Below are positions 1 through 5,038 of a DNA stretch of 8,026 nucleotides, in pieces. Numbering within the stretch: position 1 is the first letter of the stretch; each line of letters starts with the position of its first letter. Below the pieces are notes generated by a model that ran no database searches, was not told the origin of the DNA, and saw nothing but the letters and a program-made list of their open reading frames with translations. The DNA is from an uncultured beta proteobacterium (GTDB lineage: Bacteria > Pseudomonadota > Gammaproteobacteria > Burkholderiales > Rhodocyclaceae), in contig CAIWVX010000493.1 in NCBI GenBank assembly GCA_903916205.1, positions 1-8,026 of the forward strand. Reading direction: 5' to 3'. Position numbers and translations under genes: made by a program.

Positions 1-131
1 AGTGATAATGTTCATGGACTTCCCCTTTCGTGGTTTTAAATGGATTTCAACATCAACATTTTGGCACTTCGATGCCGTGTAGACTTAGCTCTACTTCCTC
101 GGGACAGGGAAGTCCCTTTCATTCGTTAGCC
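1..131 (+). other. attC site of the preceding cassette (degenerate, left edge uncertain)
   Basis: The R' box GTTAGCC is at 125-131, and crossover would fall after G125. A perfect 9-bp inverted repeat, GGACTTCCC (16-24) with GGGAAGTCC (107-115), fits the L''/L' arms of a long attC. The R'' box should lie just left of 16, but no good RYYYAAC is visible, so it is either degenerate or partly outside the window. The R' box is supported independently, because its complement GGCTAAC recurs as the R'' of the next attC. Confidence 0.55.
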
Positions 132-853
132 ATCACTAGGAACGCATCGCATGCCAACTCCATACGAATTTTCAACCGAGGCAGAACTAGTGCAACGCCT
201 CGGCGATACGAACACCATTAATGCTGCAAAAACATTCTTTGCGCAACAAAGCCCCGACATCGCTCACGTAGTTGAAACTGGTGTGGCCGGCAACACTTTT
301 AGAGCCTTCCGCAATCTGCCGGTCCAGCCCTCGGTTGCGTTCAGAACATGGGCGAAAAACTACATTGAGAAAACATTTAACCGCTTGAGCACGATCTCAG
401 ATGAGCCGTCCTACGCCAAATATGTGCACGACTCAACCAACAGCCTTTGCTCAGAATGGCAGCGCGTAACCGATTCGGATATGGGATATGGACGCGGGGC
501 TAAGCTATTCAATCTTGTATTAAAGAAACTCGCATGCCTTTCTTCCCTATCTGAAAATCAGAGATTGACTTTGATTGACCTTCAGCACATACCCTTGGAT
601 AGCTACACGATCATTGGCCTTCGCGCCATTGCGCCAAAGCTCTCCATACCTAAGAGCGCAACCATGAGGTTTGTCGAAACTCCCGCCCAGTACGCTGAGT
701 TTCAGGCGATTATTCGCGAAATAGCCAAGAAGGCTGGTGTTCCTCCAATCTACTATGACGTGCTTGCATGGGACATGGGGCACTGATGGCTAACAATTCA
801 TTCCAGCGGACCGTCAAAAAGCTGCGCTTTTTGTCGTCCGCTGAATTCAAACG
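126..853 (+). mobile_element. Gene cassette 1 (unknown 211-aa protein)
   Basis: The cassette starts TTAGCC after G125 and ends at G853. Its own attC has R'' GGCTAAC (788-794), the exact reverse complement of GTTAGCC at its start. This is what an excised circular cassette requires. It carries one gene. Confidence 0.85.
151..786 (+). CDS. Unknown cassette protein, 211 aa
   Basis: I do not recognise this family with certainty. The start at ATG 151 follows AGGAA (138-142) at a spacing of 8 and lies 25 bases inside the cassette. The stop at 784-786 is one base before the attC R'' box, so the gene fills the cassette. The protein looks soluble, with no signal peptide or membrane segment. A central motif, GYGRGAKLFNLVLKKL (about residues 112-127), is followed by HIPLDSYTIIGLRAIAP (about 146-162). 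The C-terminus is hydrophobic and aromatic (PPIYYDVLAWDMGH). A conserved-looking core and a Trp-rich tail suggest a folded, functional protein rather than a chance ORF. Function is unknown. Expression would rely on an upstream or cassette-borne promoter that I could not identify. Confidence 0.85.
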   Translation: MPTPYEFSTEAELVQRLGDTNTINAAKTFFAQQSPDIAHVVETGVAGNTFRAFRNLPVQPSVAFRTWAKNYIEKTFNRLSTISDEPSYAKYVHDSTNSLCSEWQRVTDSDMGYGRGAKLFNLVLKKLACLSSLSENQRLTLIDLQHIPLDSYTIIGLRAIAPKLSIPKSATMRFVETPAQYAEFQAIIREIAKKAGVPPIYYDVLAWDMGH

Positions 854-859
854 TTGGGC
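788..859 (+). other. attC site 1 (72 bp)
   Basis: R'' GGCTAAC is at 788-794 and R' GTTGGGC at 853-859. The outer stem is CAGCGGAC (804-811) with GTCCGCTG (836-843). The terminal stem is AAAAAGC (816-822) with GCTTTTT (826-832). The flanks AATTC after R'' and AATTCAAAC before R' resemble the attC of class 1 integron aad-type cassettes more than the other sites here. Confidence 0.92.
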
Positions 860-904
860 GCCATGCACCCGTATCACTTCAGCAAACATTCTTGGAATCG
901 CACT

Positions 905-1186
905 ATGAGAATTATCTTCACATTCTTGATCATTGGCAGCGCGCTTTTCGGGTGCGCTAGCGTGACTGACGTTGTATCAACTGGCCCTGAAACCTACATG
1001 GTCGCGGCTGAGGGGGTGTTGGGGAACTCGTCGAGCGGGAAGCAGGCGTTCAAAGCTCAGGAAAAGGCTGCCTCCTTCTGCAATGGAAAGGGTATGCAGG
1101 TCGAAACCATCAGCAGTCAAGAAGTCCCGGGAGGGTTTGGAAAGGTCGCCTCGGCGACGGTCAACTTCAAATGCATCAAGAAGTGA
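905..1186 (+). CDS. Small cassette lipoprotein, 93 aa (paralogue A)
   Basis: This is a predicted lipoprotein exported by Sec and lipidated at Cys17. The N-terminus is a short Met-Arg head, a hydrophobic core and the lipobox LFGC (residues 14-17), followed by CASVTD. The chosen start is ATG 905. Upstream in-frame starts at 854 and 863 would bury the signal peptide behind about 17 polar residues. GGA at 895-897 is a modest ribosome binding site. The mature part contains TGPETYMV, an SGKQAFKAQ stretch, a Cys in AASFCNGKG, and a C-terminal FGKVASATVNFKC ending with Cys. The two cysteines could form a disulfide (inference). I associate it with a family of small envelope lipoproteins of unknown function found in cassettes and chromosomes. 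The gene 42 bases downstream is a diverged copy. Confidence 0.85.
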   Translation: MRIIFTFLIIGSALFGCASVTDVVSTGPETYMVAAEGVLGNSSSGKQAFKAQEKAASFCNGKGMQVETISSQEVPGGFGKVASATVNFKCIKK

Positions 1187-1228
1187 CGTCCATGCAAAGT
1201 GGCTGTCACTCAAACTTCGGGGAATCGA

Positions 1229-1504
1229 ATGAACAATTTTTTCATCGCGCCTATCGTCTTAGCCTTGTCTGCTTGCGCAACAACAACTACGGGACCACTT
1301 CCTGCCGGCAACAACACCTATGTTATTTCACGGCAGGCCGGCGCGTTTCCATCTGGCAAAGAGCCTCTCTTGGCCGAAGCCTTGGTGGAAGCAAATGCCC
1401 AATGCTCAAGTATGAGCAAAACAATGAAGGTAGTTACGGTTACTGAAAATATGCAACCAATCGGCAATTTTCCGAAGGCCACTGTCGTATTTTCATGTGA
1501 ATAG
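1229..1504 (+). CDS. Small cassette lipoprotein, 91 aa (paralogue B)
   Basis: This is a predicted lipoprotein with lipobox LSAC, lipidated at Cys16, followed by a Thr-rich linker. The chosen start is ATG 1229, preceded by GGGGAATCGA. An in-frame GTG at 1199 would add ten polar residues ahead of the signal peptide and is less likely. The mature part aligns with the preceding gene: NNTYVISRQAG with PETYMVAAEG, SGKEPLLAEA with SGKQAFKAQE, a single mid Cys (ANAQCSS), and the ending FPKATVVFSCE against FGKVASATVNFKC. Conserved Cys, Gly-Lys and the final V-F-C pattern suggest the same fold. The upstream region also resembles that of paralogue A, which indicates tandem duplication. The function is unknown and the protein is probably periplasm-facing. 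Confidence 0.85.
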   Translation: MNNFFIAPIVLALSACATTTTGPLPAGNNTYVISRQAGAFPSGKEPLLAEALVEANAQCSSMSKTMKVVTVTENMQPIGNFPKATVVFSCE

Positions 1505-1555
1505 CTTGGACCTTGAGCAGTTGCCCAAAACACATTAGCCCGCATATACAAGCCC

Positions 1556-2131
1556 GTGACACTCGATCAGCAGATCCAAGTATGGAATGCAATCGGCACT
1601 TGGCTGGCTGGAATAGCAACATTCGCCGCAGTGGTCGTGTCCTTGCAACTGGCACGCAAGGCGAACTCGATTCGTTTGCAAGCCAATGCGGGCATTCGGC
1701 TTATCTTCGCCGGGGATGGCACTCCGGCGGAAGAGCATGTGGGCATTTCGGTCGTAAATAGAGGTGACAGGCTTGTGACGATCAATTCAATTGGTTGGCG
1801 TATCGGCAAAGGAAAGAATGCGCGTCACTGCATTCAGCCGGTCTTTGGGCAGTACACGCATCAATACCCGAAGCAACTCGCCCATGGAGAGCAGGCTTCG
1901 TTCTTAGTCTCGTTCACGGCTATGCCGGATTGGCCCAAAGATTTTGCAACTGGCTTCGTCCAAGACTTGCGGCCCAGAAATCTCAAGACATTACGGGCAA
2001 TCATCCATACTTCAGTCGGCGAGAATATCGAGGTCGTGCCGGAAATCAACCTGCTGGAGAAGCTACGTGAAGCTGCGGCCCAACCCTGCGGTGCAGGGGA
2101 CTTGGCGCATAAAGCCGCGCCAGGCCCCTGA
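1556..2131 (+). CDS. Membrane-anchored cassette protein of unknown function, 191 aa
   Basis: The start is GTG at 1556; no ATG fits and the upstream ribosome binding site is weak. Residues about 12-33 (AIGTWLAGIATFAAVVVSLQ core) form one membrane segment, followed by positively charged ARKAN. This suggests an N-out, C-in topology with a soluble cytoplasmic domain of about 155 residues. The domain has beta-rich patterns such as GIRLIFAGDG, VGISVVNRGDRLVTINSIGW and ASFLVSFTAMPDW. The NRGDR and GW pattern is common in cassette and prophage proteins of this layout, but I cannot name the family. The reading frame enters the attC at codon 175 (GCC CAA of the R'' box), so residues 175-191 are encoded by the recombination site. 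The natural domain probably ends near INLLEKLREAA. Confidence 0.8.
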   Translation: MTLDQQIQVWNAIGTWLAGIATFAAVVVSLQLARKANSIRLQANAGIRLIFAGDGTPAEEHVGISVVNRGDRLVTINSIGWRIGKGKNARHCIQPVFGQYTHQYPKQLAHGEQASFLVSFTAMPDWPKDFATGFVQDLRPRNLKTLRAIIHTSVGENIEVVPEINLLEKLREAAAQPCGAGDLAHKAAPGP

Positions 2132-2146
2132 CCTTGAACGTTATGC
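2078..2146 (+). other. attC site 2 (69 bp)
   Basis: R'' GCCCAAC is at 2078-2084 and R' GTTATGC at 2140-2146. The stems are CAGGGG (2094-2099) with CCCCTG (2125-2130), and GGCGC (2104-2108) with GCGCC (2117-2121). The loop side contains ATAAAG, shared with sites 3, 4 and 8. The stop codon of the upstream gene (2129-2131) lies inside the site. Confidence 0.92.
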
Positions 2147-2776
2147 CTCATCAACACCAGGTTCGCTAAGCCATGCCCATTGACTACCGTGCCGAATCAG
2201 AAACGTACCGGCCGTCCATCATCCAGACTCTACTTATCGGTGAAGCACCACCACCATCCGGCACTGTCTATTTCTACGTTCCACGAAACATGCCCACCAA
2301 TCAGCCAGTTGAGGATGACCGCAACCTACCAGCGACAATCTTTAACCACTACTTCGGGACTCGACCCAACTCCCAAGAACAATACGTTGAGTTTCTTTGC
2401 GCGCTAAAGGTCAACGGCATTTTTCTCGTAGACATCTGCGACGAACCGATCAAAGTGCGTAATTCCGAATCTGGGCTTCTCCGGATCATTAGCGAAATAC
2501 CAAACCTTGCATCTAAGCTGACCAAGAGCAGTATCACGGTCGCCCAAGAATCAATGGTGTTTCTTCTGGCACGGCGAAACTATGTAACTCATATCCGTCG
2601 CGAGTTTCCCAAGGCAAAGTGCTTCACGTGGAAAGAGTTCAGAAACAACCCAGAACCTGTTTTGCTGCGACCGTGATGAGCCAACGACAAGTCATCATTG
2701 GGTACAAATGCGGCATAACCCGGCAGTCCACACGGACACTGCGCGATAAAGCCGCGCAGCGCCAGTGACTTCTACG
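2141..2776 (+). mobile_element. Gene cassette 3 (unknown 167-aa protein)
   Basis: The cassette begins TTATGC after G2140. Its attC has R'' GCATAAC (2713-2719), an exact reverse complement of the unusual R' GTTATGC. That uncommon pair makes the cassette assignment firm. One gene occupies 2173-2676. The 36 bases between its stop and the attC hold nothing recognisable. Confidence 0.85.
2173..2676 (+). CDS. Unknown cassette protein with LIGEAPP motif, 167 aa
   Basis: The start at ATG 2173 lies 32 bases inside the cassette. AGG at 2159-2161 is the nearest, rather distant, ribosome binding site. An alternative ATG at 2180 is in another frame and gives only a short product. The most distinctive feature is LLIGEAPPPSGTVYFYV (about residues 20-36). 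The motif, a hydrophobic strand followed by GEAPP and then an aromatic YFY, recalls the nucleotide-binding loop of proteins related to uracil-DNA glycosylase, but I cannot confirm this. Later parts, NGIFLVDICDEPIKV (about 80-95) and SITVAQESMVFLLAR (about 123-137), look like buried strands of an alpha/beta fold. The protein is soluble, with no signal peptide. Function is left open. The enzyme-like core makes it one of the better candidates for a cassette enzyme. Confidence 0.8.
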   Translation: MPIDYRAESETYRPSIIQTLLIGEAPPPSGTVYFYVPRNMPTNQPVEDDRNLPATIFNHYFGTRPNSQEQYVEFLCALKVNGIFLVDICDEPIKVRNSESGLLRIISEIPNLASKLTKSSITVAQESMVFLLARRNYVTHIRREFPKAKCFTWKEFRNNPEPVLLRP

Positions 2777-2782
2777 TTGACG
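2713..2782 (+). other. attC site 3 (70 bp, atypical R')
   Basis: R'' GCATAAC is at 2713-2719. The R' position has GTTGACG (2776-2782), which departs from GTTRRRY at its last two bases. The stem CTGCGCG (2739-2745) pairs with CGCGCAG (2753-2759), with CACTG/CAGTG further out. The ATAAAG loop is shared with other sites. The sequence immediately to the right (TGTAGAAAAA) looks like an insertion-sequence end, so the R' region may have been altered by insertion. Confidence 0.85.
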
Positions 2783-2819
2783 CTGTAGAAAAACCCTTTT
2801 TCGACCCGGTTTTCAGTAA

Positions 2820-2850
2820 AAAATGGCGCAGATTTTCTCTGCGCCATTTT
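2820..2850. terminator. Strong hairpin with A/T flanks, probable bidirectional terminator
   Basis: There is a perfect 13-bp stem, AAAATGGCGCAGA (2820-2832) with TCTGCGCCATTTT (2838-2850), and a 5-base loop (2833-2837). An A-run precedes it and T-richness follows. It lies downstream of the minus-strand transposase, where its terminator would be expected. On the + strand it could also stop transcription running through the cassette array. Confidence 0.65.
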
Positions 2851-2936
2851 GCTTCTCATGCCTTTGAATTGATGATTAACGCCGCTCTGCTTACGACAGC
2901 GCAGCAGTCTCTAGGCGGTGGCTCTTCCTCTTATTC

Positions 2937-3197
2937 CTACTGCCCATACCCGTGATGCGCCAGTTTCTCGATGTTGTGCGCCAAGCCGTACAACGGCCAT
3001 TGCGTGTTGACCTTCTTTCGCCCACGCAACGTGAACCGATCCAGCCGTTTGTTATGCCGCAGATTGCCAAAGACCGGCTCGACAGTGGCAAAGCGCCGCC
3101 CATAACGCGCTTTGCCTTCTTCACTGTCAATCGTTCGTTTCATCTTGTCACTGTGGCTTTCCTCTGTCCGCCCCAGCCTTGCCCCGAAAGAAGCTGA
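2937..3197 (-). pseudogene. IS1182-family transposase, C-terminal fragment
   Basis: Only about the last 85 residues of a transposase that is normally around 450-500 residues remain. The recognisable stretch reads MKRTIDSEEGKARYGRRF, then ATVEPVFGNLRHNKRLDRF, then TLRGRKKVNTQWPLYGLAHN, and ends EKLAHHGYGQ. This is the C-terminal DDE-domain region of IS1182-type transposases: RYGRRFATVEPVFGN precedes the last catalytic-domain helix, and HNIEKLAHHG is the usual end. The stop is CTA (2937-2939) on the + strand. No start codon belongs to the fragment; the open frame beyond about 3197 is attC sequence read backwards. It cannot be active. It records an insertion into a cassette followed by deletion. 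Confidence 0.85.
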
Positions 3198-3200
3198 CTT

Positions 3201-3277
3201 GCCTAACCTTGAACACTGCGCTCCAAGGGACGCTGCGCGATAAAGCTGCACAGCGCCCCTGAGCTTGGACGTTGGGC
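3201..3277 (+). other. attC site 4 (77 bp), orphaned from its cassette
   Basis: R'' GCCTAAC is at 3201-3207 and R' GTTGGGC at 3271-3277. The stem GCTGCGCGATAAAGCTGCACAGC has the shared GATAAAG loop, and AGGG (3226-3229) pairs with CCCT further out. Compared with related sites there are about seven extra bases after R'' (CTTGAAC), so the real R'' position is slightly ambiguous. Its R'' calls for a cassette beginning GTTAGGC, but the sequence to the left starts GTTGACG. Its own cassette body is therefore lost. Confidence 0.85.
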
Positions 3278-3298
3278 ATTGCTAAATTGGGAGCGGAA

Positions 3299-3649
3299 AT
3301 GATTCATCTCGTAATCATGGTTGTAACTCTGGTTATATGGTCTTTTATTGGATTCATTTTTTGGTTGCCTCTATTGTCAAGAGCAATTTCAATGTTTTCA
3401 GGCTCTATTCTGTATTACACTGCAACGAGAAGAGATGCTTCACACCTCAAGGATTACCTTGATTCCGCAATAAATTTCTATAGTAGAGGATTTTCTTTTA
3501 TTAAAGAAACGTTTAACTCTACCAATATCTCTTCCACGTCCAACTCTACCGATCAGCTTTTCGATATGAAACGGATGTTGGTAGAGATTACTACTACAAT
3601 ATTATCTGGGGTTCGCTGTGGCTTTTATTTTTCAAAAAATAGCACCTAA
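3299..3649 (+). CDS. Small AT-rich membrane protein, 116 aa, unknown
   Basis: The start at ATG 3299 is preceded by GGGAG (3289-3293) at a spacing of 5 and lies 27 bases inside the cassette, a usual distance. Residues about 2-27 form a long hydrophobic segment (IHLVIMVVTLVIW onward to FWLPLL). They are followed by an amphipathic, partly charged region (RRDASHLKDYLDSAINFY, residues about 44-61), a Ser/Thr/Asn-rich linker (NSTNISSTSNSTDQ), and a helix ending near the C-terminus. It is a single-pass or hairpin inner-membrane protein. I do not recognise the family. Base composition is clearly more AT-rich than neighbouring cassettes, with many ATT, TTT and TCT codons. This points to a different donor genome. 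Confidence 0.7.
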   Translation: MIHLVIMVVTLVIWSFIGFIFWLPLLSRAISMFSGSILYYTATRRDASHLKDYLDSAINFYSRGFSFIKETFNSTNISSTSNSTDQLFDMKRMLVEITTTILSGVRCGFYFSKNST

Positions 3650-3670
3650 TACTCTGTTCGTGCAGCAAAA

Positions 3671-4144
3671 ATGAAACCTAAAGTTTACCTCGAGACTTCG
3701 GTCATCAGCTATTTGACAGCACGTCAAAGCAATGACCTGCGGGCAATGGCAAATCAGAACTCCACGATTGAATGGTGGGAAACTCAGCGCCACCACTTCG
3801 ATCTGGTTATTTCTGAATTTGTCATTGCAGAGGCGAGCCTTGGGAACGCTGAAGCCGCACAGCGACGAATCGCGGCAATAGCAGGGATCATGGAGCTGGA
3901 AACAACCGATACAGCTCGAAAGTTAGCAAAAGCATTGATTCAGCAATATGCTCTACCCGCCAAAGTAGAAACAGATGCTTACCATGTTGCTGTTGCAGCA
4001 ACCAACGGTATCGAATATCTATTGACTTGGAATTGCACCCATATTGCCAACGCGCATACCCGCCCGAAAATTGAGGCTACTTGCCGCGAACTCGGATTCG
4101 AGCCACCAATCATTTGCACCCCTGAAGAATTGATGGAGGAATAG
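3671..4144 (+). CDS. PIN-domain toxin (VapC-like RNase), 157 aa
   Basis: This is a PIN-domain protein, probably a metal-dependent ribonuclease toxin inhibited by the gene that follows. The opening KVYLETSVISYLTAR (residues 4-18) is the first PIN strand, with acidic E8 in the usual Asp position. SEFVIAEASLG (48-58) supplies a second acidic residue, E54. DAYHVAVAATNGIEYLLTWN (102-121) carries D102 and the closing TWN (119-121) motif. About 157 residues is normal for this subgroup. Translation starts at ATG 3671 without an obvious ribosome binding site. The toxin stop is two bases before the antitoxin start, indicating a translationally linked pair. Toxin-first order is the reverse of the classical vapBC arrangement. 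The cleavage target cannot be read from sequence. Confidence 0.88.
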   Translation: MKPKVYLETSVISYLTARQSNDLRAMANQNSTIEWWETQRHHFDLVISEFVIAEASLGNAEAAQRRIAAIAGIMELETTDTARKLAKALIQQYALPAKVETDAYHVAVAATNGIEYLLTWNCTHIANAHTRPKIEATCRELGFEPPIICTPEELMEE

Positions 4145-4146
4145 TT

Positions 4147-4380
4147 ATGTGGAAAGACCCTATTGTTTCTGAAACGCGTGAATTACGCGAGCAATACGCA
4201 AAACAGTTTAACCACGATGTGGATGCTATTTTTGAAGATATTCAACTAAGGCAAAAAACTCAAGGTAGGAATCTTGTATCGTTCCCGCCAAGAAAACCAA
4301 CATTAGCCGTAAGTGTTGCCCAACAGGGCGTTGCAGAGGACGCACTACAAGCCGCTTCGCGGCTTTCCGCTTGCCCCTGA
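4147..4380 (+). CDS. Antitoxin partner of the PIN toxin, 77 aa with attC-encoded tail
   Basis: This small protein begins WKDPIVSETRELREQYAKQF and continues NHDVDAIFEDIQLRQ and LVSFPPRKP. I recognise this pattern from short antitoxin-type proteins paired with PIN toxins. The Arg/Glu-rich helix and SFPPRKP segment probably wrap the toxin active site (inference). ATG 4147 follows GGAGGA (4135-4140), which lies inside the toxin gene, so the antitoxin has a far better ribosome binding site than the toxin. Codon 58 is the first codon of the attC R'' box (GCC CAA), so residues 58-77 are encoded by the recombination site. The conserved body probably ends near RKPTLAV. No DNA-binding domain is evident. 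Confidence 0.82.
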   Translation: MWKDPIVSETRELREQYAKQFNHDVDAIFEDIQLRQKTQGRNLVSFPPRKPTLAVSVAQQGVAEDALQAASRLSACP

Positions 4381-4395
4381 ACTTTGACGTTAGGC
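4318..4395 (+). other. attC site 5 (78 bp)
   Basis: R'' GCCCAAC is at 4318-4324 and R' GTTAGGC at 4389-4395. The terminal stem is AAGCCGC with GCGGCTT around a 3-base TTC loop; an outer GGGC/GCCC pairing is also possible. The site contains the last 20 codons and stop (4378-4380) of the antitoxin. It lacks the GATAAAG loop of the local attC family. Confidence 0.92.
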
Positions 4396-5032
4396 ATCGC
4401 AAACACTCCTCCCTCAACCGTTCCAAAGCCCTCGTTAGTTTTGCCTTCTTTCCAACCAACAGGAGATATTCATGACCACAAAGAAGAGCGTCCTTCTCGT
4501 CGGGCTCCGGCCTGAACTGATCAATTTCGCAGATCCTGCGTATGCCGCATTTCCGGGTCTTGACGCAGCCAAAGTAATGGCTGCACTAACGGCGGATGAA
4601 CTCAGCCTCAATGCAATGGGATACGACGCGAAGCTCTGTCTTACTGACTTTGGCGAGACGGCAGAAGCGGTTATCCGAGGGAAACTTAGTGAGAAGAACT
4701 ACGACTGTATTCTCATTGGTGCAGGGGTTCGCACAATCACTCCTAACTTTCTGCTGTTTGAGAAGCTAATCAATATTGTTCATGAGCATGCGCCGGCAGC
4801 GCGAATTTGCTTCAATACGAAACCGAGTGACACAGCAGAAGCAGTGAAGCGTTGGATATAGCAAGTATCTGTGAACGGTTACCTGCCAGAGTGCAGCGCC
4901 AAGAGCGATGCCTAACCCCTCGCTCAAGCGGAGCGCCAACGGCAGGCCACTAGGCCCGGTCTGGCGGTACGCGGTACATTTTCGCCAGCCCGGGCCTGGC
5001 GTCCTGCCGTCGTCGCCCGCTTAGCTCAAACG
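4390..5032 (+). mobile_element. Gene cassette 6 (unknown 129-aa protein)
   Basis: The cassette starts TTAGGC after G4389. Its attC R'' is GCCTAAC (4910-4916), the exact reverse complement. The 76 bases before the gene are unusually long for a cassette leader; no promoter is evident in them. Confidence 0.85.
4472..4861 (+). CDS. Unknown alpha/beta cassette protein, 129 aa
   Basis: ATG 4472 has a strong ribosome binding site, AGGAG (4461-4465), at a spacing of 6. Hydrophobic strands recur at regular intervals: SVLLVGLRP (residues 6-14), AKLCLTDFGE (53-62), YDCILIGAGVRT (77-88) and ARICFNTKP (about 109-117). Helices lie between them. This suggests a small Rossmann- or flavodoxin-like fold, superficially like a receiver domain. 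The two glycine turns, VGLRPE and IGAGVR, are the most likely ligand-binding loops. No full catalytic signature is visible and I do not recognise a named family. There is no signal peptide. The gene ends 48 bases before its attC. Confidence that it is a real gene is high; any function is unknown. Confidence 0.87.
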   Translation: MTTKKSVLLVGLRPELINFADPAYAAFPGLDAAKVMAALTADELSLNAMGYDAKLCLTDFGETAEAVIRGKLSEKNYDCILIGAGVRTITPNFLLFEKLINIVHEHAPAARICFNTKPSDTAEAVKRWI

Positions 5033-5038
5033 TTCGGC
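4910..5038 (+). other. attC site 6, long form (129 bp)
   Basis: R'' GCCTAAC is at 4910-4916 and R' GTTCGGC at 5032-5038 (C where R is usual). The outer flanks CTCGCTCAAGCGGA and CCGCTTAGCTCAAAC pair as L''/L' arms, much like aad-type attC sites. A long inner hairpin follows, including CGGCAGG with CCTGCCG and CTGGCG with CGCCAG. Length is near the upper end of the known attC range and matches none of its neighbours. Confidence 0.9.

Larger units (their letters stand above)
854..2140 (+). mobile_element. Gene cassette 2 (three genes: two lipoproteins plus membrane-anchored protein)
   Basis: The cassette starts TTGGGC after G853 and ends with an attC whose R'' is GCCCAAC (2078-2084), the exact reverse complement of its own R'. 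No convincing attC lies between the three genes, so they appear to move as one unit. GCCCAAA at 1523-1529 is a near-match to R'' but has no hairpin after it. It could mark an older, lost cassette end. Confidence 0.75.
2783..3197 (-). mobile_element. IS1182-family insertion sequence remnant
   Basis: This is the 3'-terminal part of an insertion sequence in minus orientation. It holds a transposase C-terminus (2937-3197), about 150 non-coding bases with a strong hairpin, and a presumed outer end near 2783 (TGTAGAAAAACCC). The 5' part of the transposase and the other IS end are missing; sequence continues directly into an attC at 3201. The exact right junction is uncertain within roughly 3170-3200. 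It sits in place of most of a cassette. Confidence 0.75.
3272..4389 (+). mobile_element. Gene cassette 5 (membrane protein plus PIN toxin-antitoxin)
   Basis: The cassette starts TTGGGC after G3271. Its attC has R'' GCCCAAC (4318-4324), the exact reverse complement. Three genes lie in it with gaps of 21 and 2 bases and no attC between the first gene and the toxin. Confidence 0.78.

Noticed and set aside
547..783. Minus-strand open frame inside the first cassette.
   Set aside because: It is antisense to a complete, well-placed cassette gene and has no motif of its own.
1187..1228. Possible attC remnant between the two lipoproteins (CACTCAAACTTCGGGG looks like an attC right end).
   Set aside because: There is no R'' or stem, and the sequence aligns better with the leader before the first lipoprotein, so it is the duplicated ribosome binding region.
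2891..3130. Minus-strand open frame of 79 codons overlapping the transposase fragment.
   Set aside because: It is the shifted frame of the transposase; the recognisable IS1182 motifs are in the other frame.
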